DNA of 25,094 nt from a virus. The translations under genes were made by a program, and so were the position numbers. The notes beneath the pieces were generated by a model. It was not told the DNA's origin and did no database searches. It was given only the letters and a program-made list of their open reading frames with translations. Shown here piece after piece: positions 14,771 through 20,457 of the stretch. Position 1 is the stretch's first letter; each line of letters starts with the position of its first letter. Where the stretch lies: the IMG/VR virus record IMGVR_UViG_3300008264_000032, positions 1-25,094 of that record; one strand, written 5' to 3'.

Positions 14771-14807
14771 GGCGTTTTGCAGTAGCAAGGCGTCAACCGT
14801 TTTTTTT
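14771..14807 (+). terminator. Intrinsic terminator upstream of the candidate replication gene
   Basis: GGCGTTTTGC (14771-14780) and GCAAGGCGTC (14785-14794) form a 10-bp stem with three G-U pairs and a 4-base loop AGTA, followed by a run of eight T (14800-14807). It would stop rightward transcription about 125 bases before the replication gene. This either ends a short RNA or works as an attenuator. Confidence 0.65.
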
Positions 14808-14809
14808 AA

Positions 14810-14894
14810 CTAACTAACGACAAACTCACTAACGACAGTTGTGAGAATAGTAAAGTAATACCTATTCGTCAAGCAAATTTTTGTCGTTAGTTAG
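14810..14894. repeat. Three CTAACGACA boxes: operator or origin sites
   Basis: The box CTAACGACA occurs at 14814-14822 and 14829-14837 on the + strand and at 14882-14890 on the - strand. The outer copies are part of an exact 15-base inverted repeat (CTAACTAACGACAAA, 14810-14824 against 14880-14894). The middle copy is part of a small hairpin (CTCACTAAC/GTTGTGAG). The group ends about 38 bases before the GTG of the replication gene, a normal place for operators or initiator sites. Confidence 0.65.
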
Positions 14895-14932
14895 CTGAAA
14901 TATAAAAATATATTAACTAATGGAGAAAATAT

Positions 14933-16012
14933 GTGGCTTGTTTGGCACAAACACAGGAGCTAGAAGCTCCCAACTACCAAGAACACCAAGTATCGGCTTT
15001 GATATATAGCTTCATAAATCCTAATGCTACATATCGTAAAGAATACTTGTCATTTGATACTATAGAAAGAGCTTATCAGGCAAATCATAGGAAGATCACT
15101 AAGAAAACTAAGTATTTGAGCGATAAAGCAAAAAAAATACTAGCTCCTGTAATTCAAAAATTATTAAGAGGAGAGACTGTATTGCTAAACAGTAAATACA
15201 TATCGCAAATTACTGGCTGTGAAGCTCGACAAAATAGAAATATTTTGAATGAATTAAAAGGAATTTTGAAAATAAAACATCGTAAATTTATTAGAGTTAA
15301 AGGTAGGATTTTTAAGGGATATTATTTATTCAAATTTACCCCTGCAATACTATATGAACTATACCCCACAGAGGAAAAAGGAAACGGCAACAAATTGCCT
15401 TTACATATACATATACAAAATAACAAGAATATTGAAGATATAGATCTTGAATCTAATTTTTTGCAAAATTCTGAAAGTAAAAAAACTGAGGAAAGTACAG
15501 AATCTCAAATTAGTGAATTTCCACCAAACACCCCCCTTAAACTCAATAAAAAACCCTCTAATAAGCGGAAAAAGCCTACTATCGCACAGACAAAAGCAAG
15601 AATATATCATTTTAAACAATACAAAGAACCAGAAAACTTGGCTTATCATTACCCTTTAAACAACAAAGATTGCGCTAAACTACAAAGCAAATCTGGTCGT
15701 ATGTTTTGCTTAACTGCAATGAATGAAATACTCCTAGACATGTCAAAAAGGGTAGATCGAACCTTCAAATCTAAAGCCCTATTCATATCCTATTTTGGCA
15801 AATGTCTGGGAGGTGAGAAGCGAGACGCTGTCAAAACCGATAATATTAATTTCAAAATTAAAGCTAATATTACCGAGGAAGAAAGGCGATACGCTAAACG
15901 AGAGAGTTTTTTAAGGAGAGTAGAATGCAAAGTGCATGACTTAGAAAATAGGACTACTGAGGGCTTCCAAAGGCTGTCAGTGCTTGGAATACTAGAAAAA
16001 TTAATTAATTAG
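14933..16012 (+). CDS. Candidate plasmid replication-initiator-type winged-helix protein
   Basis: 359 residues in three parts. Residues about 20-150 are basic and helical with a likely helix-turn-helix (LLNSKYISQITGCEARQNRNILNELKGILKI) followed by a beta wing (RKFIRVKGRIFKGYYLFKFT), a winged-helix layout seen in plasmid and phage initiators. Residues about 150-215 are a low-complexity linker rich in N, E, S, P and K. The C-terminal part is again basic and helical. Start is GTG with GGAG upstream; an ATG two bases earlier is in another frame and stops soon. It lies just before a partition cassette and just after repeated boxes, the usual place of a rep gene. No similarity to a named Rep could be checked, so the role is inferred. 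Confidence 0.55.
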   Translation: MACLAQTQELEAPNYQEHQVSALIYSFINPNATYRKEYLSFDTIERAYQANHRKITKKTKYLSDKAKKILAPVIQKLLRGETVLLNSKYISQITGCEARQNRNILNELKGILKIKHRKFIRVKGRIFKGYYLFKFTPAILYELYPTEEKGNGNKLPLHIHIQNNKNIEDIDLESNFLQNSESKKTEESTESQISEFPPNTPLKLNKKPSNKRKKPTIAQTKARIYHFKQYKEPENLAYHYPLNNKDCAKLQSKSGRMFCLTAMNEILLDMSKRVDRTFKSKALFISYFGKCLGGEKRDAVKTDNINFKIKANITEEERRYAKRESFLRRVECKVHDLENRTTEGFQRLSVLGILEKLIN

Positions 16013-16019
16013 AGGCATT

Positions 16020-16382
16020 ATGAAAAAAGAATTAGAACAATACGAGAAAGGCACTAGGCATTTCAAAGCTATTGTTGGAACGATAACTTTGGATACTAAC
16101 CACTTTGGCTTGTCAGAAGAAAAACTATCATTAAAAAAAGTATCTTTTGCAAACTTTAGGAGTCTACCTATTGCAGATCATATCTATATTGGAAAAACTC
16201 AAGCTACAGAGCCGTTGTTTGATATAGCTCGTCAAGGTTTAACAAATCAAGAGGTATCTTTTTACGGAAGAATATTAGAGTACAACGAAGGTGTGCAAAT
16301 TTATGATGGCCTGAATTCTCTTCGAGAAGACGTTCATTGCAAAATTGGTTATATCAAAGATGTGACTATTCATTTTAAATAA
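16020..16382 (+). CDS. Unknown 120-residue protein between rep-like gene and parA
   Basis: No recognised family. Sequence mixes strands and turns (FKAIVGTITLDTNHFGLSEE, KKVSFANFRSLPIADHIYIGKTQ, EVSFYGRILEYNEGVQIYDGL), so a small beta-rich fold is likely. It starts 7 bases after the rep-like stop, with GAGG as ribosome binding site, and ends just before the box array in front of parA. It is probably co-transcribed with the rep-like gene and could take part in replication or its control. Confidence 0.55.
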   Translation: MKKELEQYEKGTRHFKAIVGTITLDTNHFGLSEEKLSLKKVSFANFRSLPIADHIYIGKTQATEPLFDIARQGLTNQEVSFYGRILEYNEGVQIYDGLNSLREDVHCKIGYIKDVTIHFK

Positions 16383-16387
16383 AGACA

Positions 16388-16460
16388 TAAGGACATTTTT
16401 ACTTCCTTAAATGAAAAAATAAGGATATAAAGAATTACACACCTCCTTAAACAAGGATAT
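16388..16460. repeat. Box array upstream of parA: partition site / operator candidate
   Basis: Five copies of a short box near TAAGGA(T/C)AT occur on alternating strands: + at 16388 and 16420, inverted (TCCTTAAA) at 16404 and 16444, and + at 16452 (CAAGGATAT). Start-to-start distances are 16, 16, 24 and 8 bases, all multiples of 8. This suits a ribbon-helix-helix protein binding in register, as in the ParFG and omega systems. The last box overlaps the parA ribosome binding site (AAGGAT), so it may double as operator for the parA operon. Confidence 0.68.
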
Positions 16461-16464
16461 TTTT

Positions 16465-17091
16465 ATGAAAGTTATTGCTATTCTAAATCAAAAAGGCGGT
16501 GTAGGTAAAACTACATTAGCTACTAACATCGCAACAAAATTACATTTGGATAATGAAAATGTGTTGCTTATAGATTCCGATCCACAAGGTTCAGCAAGAG
16601 ATTGGCACGCAGTTGGTAATAGCGATTTACCGGTTATAGGATTAGATAGACCTACATTGGATAAAAATATAGGTAAGATAGCTAGTAAGTTTGATTGGGT
16701 TGTTATTGATGGAGCTCCCCAATTAACTGATATGGCAATTAGTTCTATTAAATGTGCTGATTTAGTTATCATTCCTGTTCAACCTTCGCCGTACGACATT
16801 TGGGCATCATCGGATTTAGTAGATATTATTAAACAAAGGCAACAGATTAACAACGATATTCCCAAAGCTTATTTTTGTATTAGTAGAAAGATAGCTAATA
16901 CCACATTGAGCAAAGATGTTTTAGTAGCATTAAAAGATTATGGTTTCCCAGTTATGTGTGCAAGCACTTCGCAAAGAATTGTTTATCCAAAATCAGCGGC
17001 AGAAGGGAAAAGTATATTTGATCAACCTAAAAACCATGAAGCTATTGAAGAAATAACAGCAATTCTTGAGGAAATTAAAACAATTATATGA
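16465..17091 (+). CDS. parA: ParA-family partition ATPase (small, ParF-like)
   Basis: Walker-type ATPase that moves plasmid copies apart along the nucleoid. The 208-residue length matches the small type Ib group (ParF), which lacks the N-terminal DNA-binding domain. Motifs: deviant Walker A KGGVGKTT (10-17, with Lys10 as the signature lysine), Walker A' LLIDSDPQG with Asp39, and WVVIDGAPQ with Asp82. The nucleoid-binding end is helical. Start ATG with AAGGATA 5-11 bases upstream. The TGA overlaps the ATG of the small RHH gene, as in ParF-ParG pairs. Confidence 0.92.
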   Translation: MKVIAILNQKGGVGKTTLATNIATKLHLDNENVLLIDSDPQGSARDWHAVGNSDLPVIGLDRPTLDKNIGKIASKFDWVVIDGAPQLTDMAISSIKCADLVIIPVQPSPYDIWASSDLVDIIKQRQQINNDIPKAYFCISRKIANTTLSKDVLVALKDYGFPVMCASTSQRIVYPKSAAEGKSIFDQPKNHEAIEEITAILEEIKTII

Positions 17092-17288
17092 ACATGTTAA
17101 AAGCAGGTAGACCATCGGTCAAAAAAGAAAAAGCATTAAAACTGGTGAGTGGGCAAAAGCAACTAGTAAAAACTAATATCAATATGGAAAAAAGTTTTCA
17201 TAAAAAGATAAAGCAATATGCCTTAGATCATGAAATCACTATAACAGAACTTATACATTTATCCTTAAATGAGTATATAAGGAAGTAA
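17088..17288 (+). CDS. Ribbon-helix-helix partner of ParA (ParG-like centromere-binding protein)
   Basis: 66 residues, overlapping parA by 4 bases. A basic, unstructured N-terminus (MNMLKAGRPSVKKEKALKL) is followed by a ribbon-helix-helix fold: strand LVKTNINM (26-33), helix A KSFHKKIKQYALDHE (35-49) and helix B TITELIHLSLNEYI (51-64). This is the layout of ParG: mobile N-terminal tail to act on the ATPase, RHH to bind the centromere and the operator. Probable targets are the TAAGGA boxes on both sides of the operon. The stop codon itself lies in the second array. Confidence 0.8.
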   Translation: MNMLKAGRPSVKKEKALKLVSGQKQLVKTNINMEKSFHKKIKQYALDHEITITELIHLSLNEYIRK

Positions 17289-17302
17289 GGATATAAGGAG
17301 CG
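17262..17302. repeat. Second box array at the end of the RHH gene
   Basis: The same box as upstream of parA recurs at the 3' end of the operon: inverted TCCTTAAAT at 17262, then three direct copies starting at 17278, 17286 and 17294 (TAAGGAAG, TAAGGATA, TAAGGAGC). Distances are 16, 8 and 8 bases. The array overlaps the last codons and the stop of the RHH gene. Boxes on both sides of the operon suggest a two-part centromere. Confidence 0.62.
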
Positions 17303-17310
17303 TGTTATTA

Positions 17311-17432
17311 AGAAGAAGTAGGAAAAGCTTTTATTCTCTAGCTTGTCCTACTTCTTTAGAGAAAGTCAGAATCGACTTTTGAGAGGGAATTAATGGTCTG
17401 AAACTTTTTCAGGAACAGATGACCTTTAATTC
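17311..17432. ncRNA. Structured intergenic stretch: three consecutive hairpins
   Basis: Three hairpins lie in a row downstream of the partition operon. The first pairs 17313-17328 with 17341-17356 (AAGAAGTAGG...CCTACTTCTT, 16 bp with one mismatch, 12-base loop). The second pairs AAAGTC (17362-17367) with GACTTT (17374-17379). The third pairs 17387-17398 with 17421-17432 (GAATTAATGGTC/GACCTTTAATTC, one mismatch), enclosing a smaller CTGAAA/TTTCAG stem. The first could end the parA operon, though its T-run is poor. The set may be a small RNA, a transcript end, or a palindromic repeat element; the type is uncertain. Confidence 0.4.
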
Positions 17433-17499
17433 GTAACGTTTATATTAATAAAATTGATTATAAGATTTTTAAGAAAATTTATCCAGATAATTCTTATAT

Positions 17500-17757
17500 T
17501 TAACTAGTGCCAGCGGTAATATATGAACTTTTTAGCATAACTTGTAATTTTCCCATATCTTGCTCAGATACTTCGGTTAGCTGATCAGCTTTGTACAACA
17601 GATACAGATGTTCATTATACAATTTACCAAATAATTTGTCTGATCTATATAACTCAACACCATTTTTAGTCATTCTATATTGCACTTGCCCCATTTGTGA
17701 AAGAGTAGCAATAATTTCTTTGATTAGATTACTTTCCACAACAATCCTCATTTCCAT
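17500..17757 (-). CDS. Small protein resembling a TfoX N-terminal domain
   Basis: 85 residues. The order LSQMGQVQYRMTKNGVELYRSDKLFGKLYNEHLYLLYKAD (about 19-58) follows the outline of TfoX_N domains (L-G-x-V-x-x-R-x-M-F-G-G-x-G-L-Y-x-x-x-x-x-F-x-x-(I/L)-x-x-x-x-L-Y-L-K-x-D), but the central M-F-G-G is M-T-K-N. TfoX-type proteins act in competence and regulation in other bacteria; what the short domain does is unclear. It lies alone, pointing left, between the partition operon and ctrA. A perfect CtrA box (17814-17828) and a 9-bp palindrome (17784-17804) sit upstream of its ATG, so it is a good candidate for control by the ctrA homologue here. Confidence 0.5.
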   Translation of the reverse strand: MEMRIVVESNLIKEIIATLSQMGQVQYRMTKNGVELYRSDKLFGKLYNEHLYLLYKADQLTEVSEQDMGKLQVMLKSSYITAGTS

Positions 17758-17783
17758 TAATGATTTTACAAGACTTTGTCAGC

Positions 17784-17804
17784 CTTATAATCAGCGATTA
17801 TAAG
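17784..17804. promoter_or_regulatory. Perfect palindrome, operator candidate
   Basis: CTTATAATC (17784-17792) and GATTATAAG (17796-17804) are exact inverted copies separated by AGC. The site lies 27 bases before the ATG of the leftward TfoX-like gene and contains TATAAT in both directions, so it overlaps a probable -10 element. A dimeric repressor site is the simplest reading. Confidence 0.6.
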
Positions 17805-17813
17805 ACCTATAAG

Positions 17814-17828
17814 TTAAAAATATGTTAA
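17814..17828. promoter_or_regulatory. CtrA box (TTAA-N7-TTAA)
   Basis: TTAAAAATATGTTAA matches the full CtrA recognition pattern, two TTAA separated by exactly 7 bases. It lies about 57 bases upstream of the TfoX-like gene start and 113 bases from the 3' end of the ctrA homologue. That position is suited to control of the small gene near its -35 region. In sequence this AT-rich, about one such match in all the intergenic DNA could arise by chance, so the location near ctrA is the stronger argument. Confidence 0.5.
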
Positions 17829-17940
17829 GAGCAAAATATATTGTTGTTAGTTAAAATGTAATCGTTCCAAGAGAAGGTAGATAATAAGTTAAACTGTTAT
17901 AATAAGTATTAGAAAGAGTTATAAAAAATGCTACTGCCAC

Positions 17941-18639
17941 TTATCCTAAGGGGTGATGACGATCTTTTAACATATAACCATACCCTTGGACAGTTTCAAT
18001 ACAATTGATACCTCTAGAGGCTTTCGATAATTTTTGACGTATTTTACAAATAAAGACATCAACAATTTTAATTGATGGATCATTCACTCCACTATATAAA
18101 TGGTTTAAGAACATTTCTTTTGTCACAACAGTTCCTTTGCGCATAGCTAGTAATTCTAAAATAGCATATTCCTTATTTGTTAAGTGAATTGGTATGCCAT
18201 TTGCATCTAAGGTTCTTGTATCAAAGTTGATTGTAAAATTTCCAAATTGTGATGTCGATTCACAATGTCCTTTAAAACGCCGAACAATTGCTTTCATTCT
18301 TGCGAGCAACTCAGCTTTGTCAAAAGGTTTAGTTAAATAATCATCTGCACCTAGTTCTAAGGCTTTAATTTTTTTATCTGCCGATGATAGCCCAGATAAA
18401 ATAAAGACAGGTGTTTTGATTTTCCCAGCTTTTAGCTTTTCCATTACTTTGTAGCCGTCAATATCTGGTAGTACTAAATCGAGTAGGATTATATCGTAAT
18501 CATAAATCATTCCAAGATCTACGCCTTCTTGTCCAGTTTGAGCTATGTCGCAAATAATCCCATTTCTTGCAAGTGCTAATTCAATTGATTTTGCAGTCGA
18601 ATTATCGTCCTCTATAAGTAATACTCTCATCTTTTTCAT
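17941..18639 (-). CDS. ctrA: CtrA-family response regulator
   Basis: Master cell-cycle transcription factor family of alphaproteobacteria. The receiver domain (1-120) starts MRVLLIEDD and carries the acidic pocket, phospho-acceptor Asp in IILLDLVLPDIDGY (Asp54, or Asp51 as in known CtrA if Met4 is the start), SGLS and the lysine in DDYLTKPFDKAELLARM. The DNA-binding domain (about 128-232) has the CtrA-type stretches NFDTRTL, HLTNKEYAILELLAMRKGTVVTKEMFLNHLYSG and KIVDVFICKIRQKL. The end reads ETVQGYGYML, whereas CtrA usually has TVWGRGY, so it is a diverged copy. It stands alone, leftward. No kinase gene (CckA/ChpT) is in the window; phosphorylation would depend on the host. Confidence 0.92.
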   Translation of the reverse strand: MKKMRVLLIEDDNSTAKSIELALARNGIICDIAQTGQEGVDLGMIYDYDIILLDLVLPDIDGYKVMEKLKAGKIKTPVFILSGLSSADKKIKALELGADDYLTKPFDKAELLARMKAIVRRFKGHCESTSQFGNFTINFDTRTLDANGIPIHLTNKEYAILELLAMRKGTVVTKEMFLNHLYSGVNDPSIKIVDVFICKIRQKLSKASRGINCIETVQGYGYMLKDRHHPLG

Positions 18640-18848
18640 TCTTCTTCAATCGACTCGTTATCCCAAAACATTTAAGTAGCTTCGGTTTCTCATAATATAG
18701 CTGGAGGAAATAAGTGCAATAGCATTTAAAGGCATAGTTATAGATACAATATTTAAGTCAGAATGTAATACAAAAGTAAAGTGTGATTATAAACATACTT
18801 TTTATAAAAATACATTGTACTGTTATTAGTTAATTTTCCTTAAGGGTC

Positions 18849-18867
18849 AAGCCGAATCTATCGGCTT
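18849..18867 (+). terminator. Hairpin in the ctrA upstream region
   Basis: AAGCCGA and TCGGCTT form a 7-bp stem with a 5-base loop followed by TTC on the + strand. It lies in the 275-base gap between divergent ctrA and the 181-residue gene. It could be a short terminator or a leader structure of the rightward gene. A TTAA-N6-TTAA pair at 18830-18843, one base short of a CtrA box, lies next to it. Confidence 0.4.
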
Positions 18868-18914
18868 TTCAGCTCTGAATATATCATATAATATTTTTTT
18901 AGTTGAACTTCTTT

Positions 18915-19460
18915 ATGGTTTTTATGAATAAAGTAACTATGCCTCTTTTTCATGATTTTTTACAAATTTTTAAGAACAAAACAATTGATATGCTTGTAGT
19001 AGCTGCATGTCTTGCTCGTAATGGTTTTGAAATAGGTTGCTGTTCTGATGAAATAATAGAAGTTAGAACAAACTTTTCTCCCGATAGTATTCAGCAATCT
19101 TTTAAACGATTAGCTAGGGAAGGAATTTTTTTAAGAGAAATAAGAACAAAATATAAAAAACGTCACGGAAAGATTAAAATAGATGATTTTAAAAATAAAT
19201 ATTCCTATCTCTGTAGCCCACATTCTTGCGTTGATAATTTCAGGGGTATTGTAACAAAAATAGAGACTCAAGAATCTAGAATTTTTTTGGAAGGAGAAAA
19301 GAAACAGCAATATGTAGTTTTTTCTCAGGACTCAGAGTCTGTAATTTTTTGTCTTTCTATAGGAGTAAAAATTACTTTTGAAGGCTCTGTATTAGATAAT
19401 TCAACCGAACCTATTGCAATCTGGCTAAACGATAACAGTATAAAACGCGCAATGAATTAA
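18915..19460 (+). CDS. Unknown 181-residue protein, winged-helix-like N-terminus
   Basis: No named family recognised. Residues about 15-75 look like a winged-helix DNA-binding part (TIDMLVVAACLARNGFEIGCCSDEIIE, FSPDSIQQSFKRLAREGIFLRE). The C-terminal part from about 105 on is beta-rich (FRGIVTKIETQESRIFLEGE, YVVFSQDSESVIFCLSIGVKITFEG), perhaps an OB-like fold. I chose the ATG at 18915 over a TTG at 18903 and an ATG at 18924; none has a ribosome binding site, but a CATATAAT -10-like element lies just upstream, so the mRNA may be almost leaderless. It is divergent from ctrA and heads the small-gene operon to its right. Confidence 0.6.
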   Translation: MVFMNKVTMPLFHDFLQIFKNKTIDMLVVAACLARNGFEIGCCSDEIIEVRTNFSPDSIQQSFKRLAREGIFLREIRTKYKKRHGKIKIDDFKNKYSYLCSPHSCVDNFRGIVTKIETQESRIFLEGEKKQQYVVFSQDSESVIFCLSIGVKITFEGSVLDNSTEPIAIWLNDNSIKRAMN

Positions 19461-19493
19461 CCATATAAACAACAAAATACAAGAGTCATAAAC

Positions 19494-19631
19494 ATGATCC
19501 ACCTCTCAATTATACTCAAAATAAATAACTGGTTAAGCACTCGAGCTGAATGCAAACGTATTCAGGTCATAAGAGAGTATTGGCAAGATTATGAAAAGAG
19601 ACGTGGAATTAATCAACCAAACATAAGGTAA
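19494..19631 (+). CDS. Unknown 45-residue protein
   Basis: Short open frame MIHLSIILKINNWLSTRAEC...QPNIR, very basic and rich in aromatic residues (REYWQDYEKRRG). Ends 3 bases before the next small gene, whose ribosome binding site (TAAGG) lies inside it. Tight packing with the genes that follow supports real translation. No domain recognised. Confidence 0.5.
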   Translation: MIHLSIILKINNWLSTRAECKRIQVIREYWQDYEKRRGINQPNIR

Positions 19632-19634
19632 TTT

Positions 19635-19781
19635 ATGAGCGATAAAGAGCAAAGAATAATAGTTGCAGAGCGTATGGAAAACTTACGTAGTAGAAAGCAT
19701 AGCACAGCTGAGGCATTGGCTTTTTTCAATGACGCAATAACGTTGATGGAGTTGGTTTTAAAAGAAAGAGGCGAGGTATGA
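19635..19781 (+). CDS. Unknown 48-residue protein
   Basis: Open frame MSDKEQRIIVAERMENLRSRKHSTAE...ELVLKERGEV, charged and almost fully helical by eye. ATG has TAAGG about 6 bases upstream. Its TGA overlaps the ATG of the next gene as ATGA, as do the next two junctions in this run, so it belongs to a translationally coupled operon. It may be a small regulatory or structural peptide; function unknown. Confidence 0.55.
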   Translation: MSDKEQRIIVAERMENLRSRKHSTAEALAFFNDAITLMELVLKERGEV

Positions 19782-20092
19782 GCATAAACACAAAAGAAAT
19801 ACAAAAGGCATTTAAGAGAGCTAAGAATTATTTTGAACAAGAGGGGATGGGGTATGTAATATCTTGCGCTTGTGTAAAAGAAAAACACCCAGGTCACTTC
19901 AGTGGAACAAACCTAGCAAATATTGATGCCATAATTATGTTAGCGAACGCATTAAGCACCATAGTTAAACAATCTTACTCCGAGGAGGTGTTTGATGCTT
20001 TCGAAAGATCACTAGACAAATCAATAAATGAGTTTCGCTCAATACATAGACACAATCAATTACTCAAACTTGAATTAGGAGGGGTGGCATGA
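19778..20092 (+). CDS. Unknown 104-residue protein
   Basis: Second coupled gene of the small-gene operon; overlaps its neighbours by 4 bases on both sides. Features: a cysteine pair in SCACVKEKHPGH (about 29-40), which together with the histidines might bind a metal, and a helical middle (NIDAIIMLANALSTIVKQSYSEEVFDAFERSL). No family recognised. Confidence 0.6.
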   Translation: MSINTKEIQKAFKRAKNYFEQEGMGYVISCACVKEKHPGHFSGTNLANIDAIIMLANALSTIVKQSYSEEVFDAFERSLDKSINEFRSIHRHNQLLKLELGGVA

Positions 20093-20457
20093 GTAAAAAA
20101 ATAAACGGAGATATCAAGAAATGGCACACTGAAATCTGGGAATTAATTAATAGTAAAAACGTCAAAAACTATGAGTATATATTTGTCGTTCATAATAACA
20201 ATACGATGCCTAAAGGAATTCGTGCCAGTAAAGAGGTGGGTTTTAATATTGGGTCTAATCTCTTTGTACAAGGGTTGTCTGAGTATCTGATCGATCAATA
20301 CGATGTGGTACGCATGCCCAAAACAATGCTTTCTTCCACAATAGACTGTCTGCTTTATCAGCTAAAACATGACGTAATCCAAAGAATACAAAGTCATAAA
20401 AAAGAATCAAAATCATCTGTTTTAAATTTTCCTCTCAAAAAAGGAGATAAAGCATGA
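20089..20457 (+). CDS. Unknown 122-residue protein
   Basis: Third coupled gene of the small-gene operon, ATGA overlap at both ends and GGAGG as ribosome binding site. Begins basic (MSKKINGDIKKW), then strands (YEYIFVVHNNN, VGFNIGSNLFVQGL) and ends with a lysine-rich tail (LKKGDKA). No motif recognised; role unknown but linked to the downstream DNA-binding gene. Confidence 0.6.
   Translation: MSKKINGDIKKWHTEIWELINSKNVKNYEYIFVVHNNNTMPKGIRASKEVGFNIGSNLFVQGLSEYLIDQYDVVRMPKTMLSSTIDCLLYQLKHDVIQRIQSHKKESKSSVLNFPLKKGDKA

Larger units (their letters stand above)
14549..14932. promoter_or_regulatory. Divergent control region of the replication module
   Basis: This 384-base stretch between divergent genes carries no convincing gene. 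It holds a sigma70-like promoter (14609-14636), a 12-codon open frame MYVRNFKVFGYL with GGAGA upstream (14678-14716), an intrinsic terminator (14771-14807), and three copies of a 9-base box (14810-14894). Such packing suggests control of the replication gene by a repressor and possibly a small RNA. It may include the replication origin, though no classic iteron array or DnaA box cluster is evident. Confidence 0.5.

Noticed and set aside
18830-18843. TTAA-N6-TTAA upstream of ctrA as a CtrA autoregulation site
   Set aside because: The spacing is one base short of the CtrA consensus (N7), and TTAA pairs are common in such AT-rich DNA. A similar N6 pair occurs near 6419-6432.
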